A DNA stretch of 64,000 nucleotides, from positions 195,201-259,200 of the forward strand of contig NW_020313057.1 of assembly GCF_003265705.1 (NCBI RefSeq), read 5' to 3'. The DNA comes from Callorhinus ursinus (lineage: Eukaryota; Chordata; Mammalia; Carnivora; Otariidae). Shown one piece after another: positions 1 through 10,900 of the stretch. Positions within the stretch are counted from its first letter, which is position 1; the number at the start of each line of letters is the position of its first letter. Below the pieces are notes generated by a model. That model made no database searches. It worked only from the letters and a program-made list of their open reading frames with translations, and was not told the origin of the DNA. Made by a program: the position numbers and the translations under genes.

Positions 1-132
1 ATGCGTTGGGCTCCCTGCACGGTGAGGAGTCTGCTTGAGATTCGCTCTCTCCCTCTGTCCCTATCCCTACTTGCATGTGCACTCTTTTTCTCTCTCTCTA
101 AAATAAATAAATAAAATCCTAAAAAAAAAAAA
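1..132 (+). mobile_element. Can-SINE, 3' part (cut by window edge)
   Basis: This is the tail of a tRNA-Lys-derived carnivore SINE: GGGCTCCCTGCACGGTGAGGAGTCTGCTT, then a CT-rich block, AAATAAATAAATAAAATCC and an A-run. The head lies before the window. Confidence 0.8.
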
Positions 133-133
133 G

Positions 134-1773
134 AAACCTACTGACTTAATATTATTGGGGTTTCCCCACGCATTTCCACAGACAAAAAGTTTGGCTTTCA
201 CAATGAAGTGATGTTATAGGAAACTAAATCAGTATCTCAGCAGCTTAAATGGGATTAATAGATGAATATCTTCAAGATAACTTCTAGGTGTCTAATAAGT
301 ACCCAATAAGTATTTAATGATTACATGAATTAACCGGAAGTTATATAGGGCTTTTAAGAAGCCCTATTTATATCTTAACTGAGATAAAACTAATCATAGC
401 ATGTGGGTCTTTATCTCCAAAGAGAAGTTTCTAGAATATTTTCAATTTTAATATATTTACTGTCATTTCAAATGTTATTTATAATTTGTATTTTATTTCG
501 AGTATTATTGATAATGATTTAAATAGACATTATTTATTCTTTGGAAAATAACTTGCTGCATTATTTAGTATGATTTATTGTATGTCCTGGGACCAGCAAA
601 TATTTCTGACGGGATTAATTTCAACTTCATTATGAAAATAGATGAGATGCAGTGTGATACATTGGAAAGAGACCCAGACTGTGAATCAAAAGTCATGTGT
701 TTAATTCTTAGCTCATCCACTTACAATACAATATTGAGCAAGCTGTTCATCTTCTCAGAATTTTTAGTTGTGCCATCCATTAAAATGGAGTAATATCATA
801 GGGACGGTTATCTTTCAAGAGTGGGGGCTATCCTTTGTAACTGAAAACCAAGTATAAATGTAAATTTGCAGAAAGTATGATGTGATTTAGAGCATTTTAC
901 TTAACAAGAAAGGTTTACAGAGACGCATTTCTCTCATAAGTTAGCCCCCACTTGTGGCATACGTGTGATTTTTACCTTCTCAGATGGTTTTCTGCTCCAG
1001 CCCTGCTCCCATTTTATAAATCGTAATGGTAATTTTAATTTTCTAAAAAATCTGGTTGGTGATTTATTTTCCAGTAGGAAAGAGCAAGTATGTAGAAAAA
1101 AATGCTTCTTGTGATATTCCTTATTCTTTAGTCTTCCCTTTGTAATGTTAGACGATGATGCTTCATTTCTAGAGTCAACATGCAAAAGATTCCCTAAACA
1201 CAGCAACCTCAGGAAGTAAATAGCTTGAGTACTGTCTTCTGATTATAAAATGGCTGGGAACATTTCCTTTGTAATAAGTAGGTCTGCTATAATGTGTTTA
1301 CTTAGTTTTAAATATCAGTGACTATAAAGTCAGAAGCCTTTCTATGCAGCTAACTTCCTAGTAAAATTAGATACATTATGATTGACATCTTTCAATATTA
1401 AGTTAAATTGGAGCCAGCTACAATTTGTTGGAGGATGTATGTCACTAAAACAAAAATGTTTTAAAGGCCCTATGTATTTTATAATGCACCTTTATCCTAA
1501 TTGGCAATGGATGGTAATTTTAATGTTCTAACTTAAGCTTGATAGAAAGGCAAGAATGATTTCAAAATGACACAAACTCTGTTTTTCAAGGAATTCAAAG
1601 TAAAAGTATAATGTGTTTTTTCTTTCATAAGAATTTGCTCAAAATCTTGGTGGGGATAAAATCAACTTTAATTTCCAAGATAACAGTTGCTATTTGATCG
1701 AATGTGATAGTTTTGTTTCCCTGAAATTTGGGACCATTGTGGATCAGTCTTGCTTAAAGAGTGAGGTGTGTGG
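134..1773. other. Intronic DNA, no gene recognised
   Basis: AT-rich sequence with no repeat family I can name and no ORF with exon-like features. The 71- and 90-codon open frames here look like chance. Confidence 0.6.
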
Positions 1774-1974
1774 TGGCACCTGGGTGGCTCAGTCGTTAAG
1801 TGTCTGCCTTAGGCTTAGGTCATAATCCCAGGGTCTTGGGATCAAGCCCCACATCGGGCTCCCCGCTCTGCGGGAAGCCTGCTTCTCCCTCTCCCACTCC
1901 CCCTGCTTGTGTTCTCTCTCTTGCTGTGTATCTCTCTCTCTCAAATAAACAAAATCTTAAAAAAAAAAAAAAAA
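1774..1974 (+). mobile_element. Can-SINE, near full length
   Basis: Starts with the SINE head GGCACCTGGGTGGCTCAGTCG, has the tRNA-like part and CT-rich block, and ends TCAAATAAACAAAATC plus a 17-A tail. Flanking duplication is not clear. Confidence 0.9.
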
Positions 1975-2218
1975 GATGTGACAGCAAAATCTCATTTGGC
2001 CTTCTCAACAGGCCTCAGTAAACCTCAAACTGGGGTGGGGAGGGAGTGAAAAGTTTTGAGCCGGGCCAACAGGTTGTCTAATTGCGGTGAAGTATACAAC
2101 TTCAACAACTTGCTCAGGGGAGAGGAAGCCCTGATTTGTCACATTTGCCAATGCCTGTGGTGTAAATACTCCAACCTTGGCCAATTTCAAGCTACCACTG
2201 GTTTAACAATTTAAAAAA

Positions 2219-2370
2219 TTTGATCATGCTAAGTATCTTTTCTGACCATGATAGTATAAAACTTGATATTAATTACATGAAGAAACCTGGAAAATTACAG
2301 ATATGTGAATATTAATCAGTATGCTACTTGAACAACCAATGGGTCAAAGAAGAAATCAAATTTATTAAGA
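2219..2370 (+). mobile_element. L1 ORF2 fragment, inverted relative to the adjoining L1
   Basis: Translation gives degraded L1 ORF2 sequence (FSDHDSIKLDINY, then NNQWVKEEIKF), matching the end of the endonuclease domain. It abuts a minus-strand L1 at AAATTT, and continues that L1's sequence in the wrong orientation. Confidence 0.7.
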
Positions 2371-5300
2371 CTTGTTTTTCGGCCTAACATTATGTATCTT
2401 GGAAAATGTTCTAAATGTACTTGAGAAGAATGTATAATCTGCTACTTTGGGATGGAATGTTCTGTAAATTTCTGTTAAAACCATCTGGTCTAATGTGTTA
2501 TTTAATGCTTATGTTTCCTTGATGATTTTCTATCTGGATGATCTATCCATTATTAAAGTCCCTTACTATTATTGTATTGCTGTTTATTTCTCCCATTAGG
2601 TATGTTAATATTTGCTTTATATATTTAGGTGCTTCTATGTTGGTTGTATAAATATTTAGAAATGTTTTATCTTCTTTTGGATTCACCCCTTTATTATTAT
2701 TCAGTGCTCTTGTTTGTCTCTTACTACAGTCTTTGTTTTAAAGCCCACTTTGTCTGATATAAGCATAGCTATTCCACCTTTCTTTTGGTTTACATTTGCA
2801 TGGAATACCTTTTTCCATCCTTTCACTTTCAGTCTGTGTGGTTCCTTACCTCTAAAGTGAGTCTTTTGTAGACAACATATAGATACCTCTTGTTTTTTTA
2901 TACATTCAGCCACTCTGTGTCTTTTAATTAGAGAATTTATTCCATTTACATTTAAAGTATGTACTTATTGCCATTTTGTTCATTATTTTCTGGCTGTTTT
3001 TAATAGTTTCTCTCTGTTTCTTTTGCTCTCTTCCTTTGTGGTTTGATGACTTTCTTTAGTGATATGCTTTAATTCTTTCTCTTTTGTATATTTACTGTAG
3101 ATTTTTGCTTTATGGTTACCATGAGGCTTATATATAAAAACTTACATCCAGAAGACTAATTTAAATTGATAACAACTTAAGTTTTATCCTATTATAAAGC
3201 TCAATATTGTTATTCTCCCCCCTCCATATCTTATGTTCCTCATGTACATTTTACATCTTTCTTTTATATTATATATCCTTTAATTATTGTAATCATAGTT
3301 TTTTTTCTCTTTTAACTTTCATACTAGCTTCATAAGTGATTAATCTACTATCTTTACTATATATTTACCTTTCCAGTGAGATTTATTAATATTTGTTCTT
3401 ATTACTAATTCATGCTTCTTTTTTCAATGTTTAATCCCTCTAACATTTCTTTTAACACTGATTTAATGGTGGTGAACTTCTTTAACTTTTGCTTTTCTGT
3501 AAAACTCTTTTTTTCAAGTTTGAATGATAACTTTTCTGGATAGAATGTTCTTGGTTGGAAGTTCTTTGTCTTTCAGCACTTTATATCATGCCACCTTCTT
3601 CTGGTCTGCAAAGTTTATGCTAAAAATTCTGCTTATAGTCTTACGTGGGTTCCCTTGTACATAAAAATTATTCTTTTCTTGCTGCTTTTAATATTCTTTC
3701 CTTGTCTTTAACTTTTGACACTTTAATTATAATATGTCTCAATATGGATTTCGTTAGGTTCCTCTTTTTTGGAAGTCTCCAGGCATCTTGGATCTGTATA
3801 TTTGTTTTGTTCCCTGGGTTAGGGAAGTTTTTAGTCATTATTTTTTTGAATAATAAGTTTCTAGCCAATATTTTTTTCTGCCCCTTTCTCTCTTTTCCTT
3901 CTGGGAGCCAAATGATATGAACGGTAGTCCATTTGATGTTGTTGCATCATTCCCTTAAGCTGTGTTCACTTTTCTTTTTTTTTATATCCTTTATTCTTTT
4001 TGCTGCTCTGATTGGGTGAGTTCCACTGCCTGTCTCTGAGTTGAATGATCCTTTCTTCTGCTTCATCTAGTCTACTGTGGAACCCGTCTAGTATATTGTT
4101 CCGTCCAGTTATTGTATTCTACAGCTCCATGACTTCCACTTAGGACTTTCTTATATTTTCTCTCTTTTTTGAAGTTCTTGCTATGACTATCCATTCATCT
4201 CCCCAGTTCTTTGAGCATCTTTATGACACATTACTTTCAACTCTTTATCATGTAAATTACTTAGCTCCATTTCATTAAGATTTTTTTCTGAGGTTTTGTT
4301 CTTCTTTCATGTGGAACACATTCCTCTGTTTCTTAGTTTTGCTTGACTCTGTTGGTTTCTGTAAAGTAGATGAAACAACCACCTCGCCCAGTCTTAAAGG
4401 AGTGGCCTTGTGTAGGATATGAACCTTGTGACTCAACCCTGCCCCAGCTCTTCACTGTATCTCAAACCGTTGTCTTGTCCAAGCAGACTGTTATAGTTTT
4501 CATCACCTCCAGTAGTTAAGTATGTGCCAGTACTTGTCAGTATCCCAAAGGGGAGGATCTCAACACCTAGATTCTCACTGGAGGCCAGAACCTCAGGCAT
4601 CATCTTTTTAAAGTGTACCAATATATACAGTCCTGTGGGACTTTAAGCCTAAGCCCTGCCAGCCACCAGAATCAGGTGATCAAGAGGTGTCACCTGAGTG
4701 GCAGCCACAAATACCAGGGGTACCAGCCATATTAACCAGGGTACCAGACATGGAAAGTTCCCTCCAAAAGATGCTGGCACTCTGGAGCACAGCAAAGTCT
4801 GGGTGTGAAGACAGTACCTCCCCTCAAGGACTCTGGAAAGGATTGTAGTCAGCCCCCAGCTGCATGTTCAGTTAGAAGCCTGCCTCTCAGACCACAGTTA
4901 TGATTAGCTAATAGGTCTCCTTCACTAAAGTCCAAGTTCCTGGGCCTGTTGCCTCTTGCTGCGTCCTGAGGATAGTCACTGCTTACGAGTTCTTTTTCTG
5001 TTGGTTACAGTCCTGTGGGATCCATGAGTGACCCCACTGGTCACCAGAGCCAGGTCATGTAGAGGTATCTCCTAACAGCAGTCACAAGCATTGGGGTGCC
5101 AGGCAGGGATATGAGCTCCTTTCTGGCTGACACTTGTTGTTACAGTCCCATGGAACCAGGACTGTAAGCTTCCCTGACTTCTAGAGCTGGGTAGTCAAGG
5201 TGGCGGCGGCAGAAATCAGGGCACCAGGTGTATGAAAGCTCCTTCTGGGATATACTGCTGCTCTGGAGCACAGCAGAAGGAGCATGAAGATGGCATGCAT

Positions 5301-6093
5301 CAATCTCCGTCCCTGGAGAATGGTCCTGTAGGCTCCTAGATGTGTGTGTTAAATTAGATGCCTGCCTCCTTGGCCTAGTGCTTTTATATAAGTAGGTGAG
5401 CCTCCTTCACTTTAAGTCTGGGGCAATCAGCTGCCATTGAGCTGGATCCTGGGGTGGGTGAGTTCAAGCACACAAGCACTTGAAGAGCAGTTTCTCAGAT
5501 TGCTTCCATTTTTTGGGTCTTGGGACGTGAGCCCCACTGGTTTTTTAAAGTTAGGTGTTTTGAGGGCTCATCTGTCAAGGGGGTGTCTTAAAGGTGAAAT
5601 GCACAACATGGGATTCAAACCCTTTGCTCCTCAGGGAGAATCTCTGGGTTTTGAGTTCATTGCTAGCTAGTTGCTAGTTGTGGGTCACTGCTTTGGGAAT
5701 GGGGTTTATGGTGAGGTTGCATCCCAGCCTTTCCTACCTACTTTGACGTGGTTTCCCTCAATGTGTAGTTGTTGTTGTTTTAAAGATTCCATCCATCTAT
5801 TAGAGAGAGAGAGAGAGAAAGCACGAGCAAGGGGAGGGGCAGAGGGAGAAGCGGGCTTCCCACTGAGCAGGGGGCCTGCTGCAAGGCTCGATCCCCTGGA
5901 ATCATGACCCTAGCTGAAGGCAGACACCCAACCAACTGAGTCACCCAGGTGCCCCACAATGTGTAGTTGTTACTCAGCCAGCCTTTAGTTTTGTATTTTT
6001 TTGTTTTAAGAGGAAATTGTTGCATATGTAGCTGTAGACTCTTTGTGCGAGATGAGTTCAGGATCTTTCTCTGTCACCATCTTGAACTGGAAC
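2371..6093 (-). mobile_element. Old L1, 5' UTR to ORF2 endonuclease, reverse strand
   Basis: Minus-strand L1 relic. At 2701-2913 the translation is clearly the L1 endonuclease start (ICCLQKTHFRGKE, RLKVKGWKKVFHANVNQKK, ISDKVGFKTKT). From about 3000 to 6093 the sequence is old L1M-type 5' region, with imperfect repeated units at 4630, 5009 and 5140 (CCTGTGGGA, GGTCACCAGAGCCAGG and similar) and the 5' terminus ending CACCATCTTGAACTGG read on the + strand. No full ORF1 was recognised. The frame is interrupted many times, so the element is dead. A SINE sits inside at 5774-5956. Confidence 0.8.
5774..5956 (-). mobile_element. Can-SINE inside L1, with target-site duplication
   Basis: Reverse SINE: AAAGATT head of the A-rich tail, GAGAGAGA block, GCAGGGGGCCTGCTG, and the end GAGTCACCCAGGTGCCCC. 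The 15-bp direct repeat CAATGTGTAGTTGTT flanks it at 5759-5773 and 5957-5971. Confidence 0.93.
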
Positions 6094-6747
6094 TGTTCTC
6101 TATTTTAACTCCACCTTCAAAGCTAGCAATGTTGCATCTCTCCGAACACTTTTCTGTGGTTACTTACATCTCCCTCTGATTCTGACCTCTCTTTCTTCTT
6201 GAGAGAGCTTTTGTAGTTTGTGTCTTTCAACAAATATGTCCATTGTGTCTAAGTTGTCAAATTTTTGGTATAAAGTTATTATACTTTTATGTCTGTAGGA
6301 CCGTTAGTGCTGCAGTCTCCAACATGGGTCTCATCTTGGTCATTTGTGTCTGTTTTTCACCTGAGCAATGTGACAATAAGTTTATTAACTTTATTTTTAA
6401 AACAAAACAGCTTTGTTTTAATTAGTTCTACTATGGTGTATCTTTTCTCACCTTTTTACTTTTAACCTATTTACTTATATGAAATGCTCATTTTGTAAAT
6501 AATATGTGATTGGTTCTTGCTTATTTAAAATCCAAGATGACGTTCTCTGCCTTTTAATTGGTATGTTTACATTATTTACATTTAATGGGATTATTCATAT
6601 GGTTGGGTTTAAATCTACCATCATGTTGTTTGTTTTCTATTTGCCTGCTCTTTGTTCCTTTCCCTTTTCCTGCATTCTTTTGGTTGAGTATTTTATGATT
6701 ACATCCTCACTCTTCATGGCTTTGTTTTTACTGATTGCTTTTAGTGA

Positions 6748-7092
6748 ACAGTATGGTTTTCCCTTAAACAAAATAGGTTTGAACTGCATGGGTCCACTTA
6801 CACATGGAGTTTTTATAGTATGGTACTATAAATGTATTTTCTCTTCCTTATGATTTTCTGAATAACTTTGTCTTTTCTCTAGCTTACCTTATTGTAAGAA
6901 TACAATATATAATACATACAAATTAACATACAAAATACATGTTAATTGGCTGTTTATGTTATTGGTAAGACTTCTTTCTGGTCAATAGTAGACTATTGGT
7001 AATTACATTTTTTCAGTCAAAAGTTATATGTGGACTTTTGACTGCACAGGGGGTCAAGACCACTAACCCCTGGGTTATTTAAAGGTCAACTG
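6748..7092. mobile_element. Tigger-type DNA transposon relic (Tigger2/MER28-like)
   Basis: The right end, read in reverse, begins CAGTTGACCTTTAAATAACC. The left end has the matching but decayed CCCTTAAACAAAATAGG, followed by TTTGAACTGCATGGGTCC. These are the terminal inverted repeats of a mariner/Tigger family. At about 345 bp it is a non-autonomous internal-deletion derivative. Confidence 0.7.
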
Positions 7093-7635
7093 CATACATC
7101 TTTTTGTCATCACAATCTGCTTTCAAAGTGATTTATATCATCCCCCTTTCTGGCCTTTGTTCTATAGTTGTCAGGCATTGATTTATAACATATGTTATAA
7201 ACTCCCCAATATATTATTATTATATTTACCTTAAACCGTCAATTATTTTTTAAAGAGATGTAGAAAAAGAAGAAAAAGTCTTTTGTAAATATATACATAT
7301 TTACCATTTCTAGTGTTCTTTGTTACTTTGTATCAAGCCAGAGTTATTCCGGTTTCCTTTTTCTTCTGCCTGAGGGACTCCGTTATCATTCCTTCTCCTG
7401 CAGGTTTGCTGGTATGATTTCTTTCAGCCTTTGTATGTCTGAAAAAGTCCCTGTTTTGCCCTCATTTTTTGAAAGGTTTGCTGACTGTAGAAATCTAGGT
7501 TGACAATCCCCCTAAATGATGTTCTTTATTTTAATGGTATTGTTCCATGCCTTCTGATTTGCATTGTTTCTGACAACTGTGCTGTAATCTTAGTTTGTTT
7601 CTATATATGTATGTTTCTTTTCTCTAACTACTTTT

Positions 7636-7825
7636 TAAAAAAAGATTATTTATTTATTTGAGAGAGAGAGTGAACTTGAGCAGTGGGGGAGGGGAGGGCA
7701 GAGGGAGAGGGAGAAGCAGACGCCTGCTGAGCAGGGAGCCCTACGTGGAGCTCAATCCCAGGACCACGGGATCACGACCTGAGCCAAAGGCAGATGCTTA
7801 ACTGACTGAGCCACCCAGGCACCCG
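7636..7825 (-). mobile_element. Can-SINE with 20-bp target-site duplication
   Basis: Reverse SINE with AAAGATTATTTATTTATTTGAGAGAG and a GAGCCACCCAGGCACCC end. The flanks share a perfect 20-bp repeat at 7616-7635 and 7826-7845 (TCTTTTCTCTAACTACTTTT). Confidence 0.93.
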
Positions 7826-7900
7826 TCTTTTCTCTAACTACTTTTAAGATTTTCTCTTTATCACTGGTTTAAAGAAATTTTATTATTGTGTGTCTTGTGT

Positions 7901-8117
7901 AGTTTTTTTTAAGATTTATTTATTTATTTATGCATTTAGAGAGCAGACTTGCACAAGTGGGGGCGGGGCAGAGGAAGAAGGAGAGAGAGAGAAATCCTCA
8001 AGCAGACTCCCCACTGAGCATGGAGTTCTACTCTGGGCTCAATCTCCTGACCCTGAGATTATGACCTAAACAGAAATCCTAAATCGGGTGCTTAACTGAT
8101 TGAACCACCCAGGCACC
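7901..8117 (-). mobile_element. Can-SINE, diverged
   Basis: Reverse SINE: TTTAAGATTTATTTATTTATTTATG, purine-rich block, GGGCTCAATCTCCTGACCC, and CCACCCAGGCACCTC. Flanking repeats are only approximate (TAGT followed by a T-run), so it is probably older than the neighbouring copy. Confidence 0.88.
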
Positions 8118-8660
8118 TCTAGTGTTTTTGTTGTTTTTTTTTTTTAAACGTCTCTTGTATTATCAGTTTGTCGAGCTTTTTGGATCTGTGGGTTTATAGT
8201 TCTCACTTGGAAAATTTGCCACCATAATTTTTTGGAAAAAAAATTGTCTTTTCTGGCTTTCTACGGTCATAATTTCCCATATATTGCCATCCAAGGTTGT
8301 CTCAGAGCTGTGTGATTGTAACTTTTCCACTCAATCTTTTGTTTCCTTTTATGTCTCATTTTCAATAGTTTCTACTGCTCTGTCTTCAAGTACACTAATC
8401 TATTTTAGCTGTACATCATGAGAAATTTAATTTCTTTTTCACCCAACGAATGGTATTTAAAGAAAACTTCAAACTCTGACACATTTAGTTTTTAGGAGAG
8501 GATAGTAATTTCATACTTCCTCTACTTTTTATGTTATACTTTATCTTGATGACTTCCCATACAGTTGCAATTCTCATTGATTTAATGAGAAGATATTTGT
8601 ATTTGGCTTCTCTCTTTCCATTTTCTCTTTCAATCAGCTTTGTGAGATAGCAATTCTTTT

Positions 8661-8961
8661 TTTAATTTTATTATGTTAGTCATTATACATTACATCTTTA
8701 GTTTTTTTTAATTTTATTATGTTATGTTAATCACCATACATTACATCATTAGTTTTTGATGTAGTGTTCCATGATTCATTGTTTGCGTATAACACCCAGT
8801 GCTCCATTCAATACGTGCCCTCTTTAATACCCGTCACCAGGCAAACCCATCCTCCCACCCCCCTCCCCTCCAGAACCCCAGTTTGTTTTTCGGAGTCCAT
8901 AGTCTCTCATGGTTTATCTCCCCTTCCAATTCCCCGCCCCCTTCATTTTTCCCTTCTTACA
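8661..8961 (-). mobile_element. Carnivore L1 3' end (5' truncated), with target-site duplication
   Basis: Reverse copy of the carnivore L1 3' UTR (ACCCAGTGCTCCATTCAATACG, CACCAGGCAAACCCATCC, GTCTCTCATGG). The 16-bp repeat AGATAGCAATTCTTTT flanks it at 8645-8660 and 8962-8977. Its 3' terminus plus A-tail is present twice in tandem (8657-8701 and 8702-8752). Confidence 0.9.
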
Positions 8962-9154
8962 AGATAGCAATTCTTTTGTTACTTTGCCTGAGAAATACTG
9001 ATACATATAGTGTCCTGTTTTGAATATGATGAAATGACTAAAAACCATGCCATGGTGGTAGACAAGACTCTCCAGACATGAGAGCATAGGCACCATGTCA
9101 TGTCTCTGCTGAAGAGCCAGAAATTAAGAGAGCCTTGGGTAAGTTGCTGAATGT

Positions 9155-9273
9155 GCATTCTCTTTCTTTCTCTTTCTTTCGTCCTTCCGTCCTTCCTTCC
9201 TTCCTTCCTTCCTTCCTTCCTTCTTCCTTTCCTCTCCTCTCCTCTCCTTTCCTTTCTTCTTTTTCTTTTTTTT
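9155..9273. repeat. Homopyrimidine tract, (CTTT)n/(CCTT)n/(CTCTC)n
   Basis: About 118 bases almost entirely C and T on the + strand, with CTTT, CCTT, then CTCTC units. It is a microsatellite-like tract with no adjacent SINE body. Confidence 0.9.
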
Positions 9274-9591
9274 GAGCTTAATACTTGCAGAGTCTCTGGG
9301 TTTCCCCTACCATGTGGAGACAGGTAATATTTACTCCAGCTGGGAAGTGTCACATTTAGATAAAGCTTTGGGGGTAGAGGATATAGATTTCTCAGGCTCC
9401 TTGGCACACTCGGACAAGTCTTAGCACCCATGGGAATGAGGTAAATCTGTTAAGGTTGGAAGCCTATGTACAAGTACAACTATTTTTAACCTCTCCTGTG
9501 ATAGCTTTTTGCTTTGCTTCTCCTTTAGTATATTAACAGTCTTTCAGGATTTTCAGATTTTCTTAGCTGGGCCAACAGCAGCCAAGGGAAA

Positions 9592-9622
9592 AAATATATA
9601 TATATATATATTTTTTTTATTT
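9592..9622. repeat. (TA)n followed by T-run
   Basis: Short AT dinucleotide run between AAAAAA and TTTTTTTT. The surrounding 9274-9940 sequence is otherwise unassigned intron. Confidence 0.85.
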
Positions 9623-9956
9623 GTGGTGGCACATTGAAGACAGAGATAACCAAAAGATAGGTAAACTTCAGAGGGAGAGGAGTTGCTTGGATGATGACCT
9701 TCCCCACCTATAACAAATAGCTCTTTCAGAGTGAAGCTTTGGAGGCTCTTCATTTTGCTGGTTGGAGATGGGGGAGTGGTTTCTGACAGGATTTTTCATG
9801 GCCCTCTCCCTTCTCCACCTACCCACTGCACATACTCCATCTCCTTAGTGCAGAGCCTTCATCTCAAGTGGTAGGCAACTAATGACTAAGATATTAATTG
9901 AAAGAAAATTTAAGGGTTTTTTTTTATTCACACAAAGGGGTACTTGCACTTTATTA

Positions 9957-10151
9957 TTTTTTTAATTTTTTAAAAGATTTTATTTATTTGAGAGAAAGCA
10001 CAAGCTGTAGGGGGTGGGTGGGGCAGAGGGAGAGGGAGAAGCAGGCTTCCCACGGAGCAGGAAGCCCTATGTAGGGCTCCATCTCAGGACCCTGGGATCA
10101 TGACCTGAGCCGAAGGCAGATGCTTAACCAACTAAGCCATCCAGGGGCCCC
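9957..10151 (-). mobile_element. Can-SINE
   Basis: Reverse SINE: TTTTAAAAGATTTTATTTATTTGAGAG, GCAGGCTTCCCACGGAGCAGG and CCATCCAGGGGCCCC. The flanks have an imperfect repeat (GTACTTGCA plus CTT or TTT) at about 9940 and 10053-10064's counterpart near 10153-10164. Confidence 0.9.
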
Positions 10152-10813
10152 AGTACTTGCATTTGAAATAATAACCCTTAAAGACTAAAGGCTATTCTAT
10201 GATTAAAGGAATTAATACTTATGAAATTTCAGGTAAAAGGAGATTTACTGGGGACTGGGATCCCGCAAAATTGTACTGCTGAGCCTATAGATTTTTTTAT
10301 GCCAATATATAAGCATCTCTCTTAACTTAATCTGTTTTTTTTTTTTTTTAGTGTACCATTCAGAGTTAAAATTTAAGATGATTATTTTAGGGAAATTTTA
10401 TCTACATTTCCAAAGGTAAATCAGTCAACTTAGAGTATAAAAAATGATAAATTATGTATTTATGGTAAACATCTATAAAATACGTTTGTCAGTGAGTTAT
10501 AGCAAAATGAAATGGCTATAAGCTATGAATGTGAATTGAGGTGCTGTCATGATTTATCTGTAATATTAGACTTGACTTATGATATATGCAAATTACACAT
10601 TCCTAAATCAACATAATAATTCTTTCCAAATTTATGTTCCTAGCGGTTTGGAAATGGGTATGGTATTAACTCATTTCTACATTACCTTATTTCAGAAAAG
10701 ATTTAGAGAGCTAAAATGAGCAGATTCTCAAAGTGCCCTTTAGGACACTTATATGTGTGTTTAGCAATATGTGGGATCTCTGTTTTCTAATTTTATTGAC
10801 GTTTGACTTTTAG
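10152..10813. other. Intron upstream of the 10814 exon
   Basis: AT-rich, no repeat family recognised, one T13 run near 10338. It ends with the polypyrimidine tract and TTTTAG acceptor. Confidence 0.6.
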
Positions 10814-10900
10814 GTATTTAGAGAGTGACTATCTTCAGATTATCAGAAATATACAGAGCTGTCCGTGGAAACGACAAGAAGAAGAATATGAGAATTTTAG
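10814..10900 (+). CDS. ST8SIA6: ST8SIA6 internal exon (stem / start of catalytic region)
   Basis: First exon of the gene visible here. It is 87 bp, preceded by a TTTTAG acceptor and followed by a GTAAAG donor. It begins at the third base of a codon and ends with two bases of an Arg codon, giving 28 complete residues with no stop. The protein contains CPWKRQ followed by an acidic run and YENF, the segment I recognise from ST8SIA6 just before the catalytic domain. The enzyme is a type II Golgi membrane protein that adds sialic acid in alpha-2,8 linkage to sialylated O-glycans and other acceptors, using CMP-sialic acid. About 95 N-terminal residues (tail, anchor, stem) must come from exons upstream of this window; I saw none between 1 and 10813. 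The next exon is 31.2 kb away. The paralogue assignment rests on remembered family sequence; another ST8SIA member is possible but less likely. Confidence 0.85.

Larger units (their letters stand above)
6240..8410 (-). mobile_element. Old L1 (5' region/ORF2 start), reverse strand, with nested insertions
   Basis: The + strand text contains reverse L1 landmarks: CTCTGCCTTTTAATTGG, TTTACATTTAATGGGATTATTCATATGG, then 5' UTR text such as CTTCTGCCTGAGGGACTCC, GTCTGAAAAAGTCCCTG and TTGGATCTGTGGGTTTATAG. It is interrupted by a Tigger-like element (6748-7092) and two SINEs (7636-7825, 7901-8117). The 6094-6240 stretch between the two L1 pieces is unassigned. Confidence 0.65.

Noticed and set aside
2701..2913. 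Endonuclease-like reverse open frame
   Set aside because: It is the N-terminus of L1 ORF2 from the 2371-6093 relic.
5759..5971. Direct 15-bp repeat as a possible regulatory repeat
   Set aside because: It is fully explained as the target-site duplication of the SINE at 5774-5956.
1..10813. Search for upstream ST8SIA6 exons encoding the stem
   Set aside because: No segment with suitable splice sites and stem-like sequence was recognised, so these exons are taken to lie before the window.
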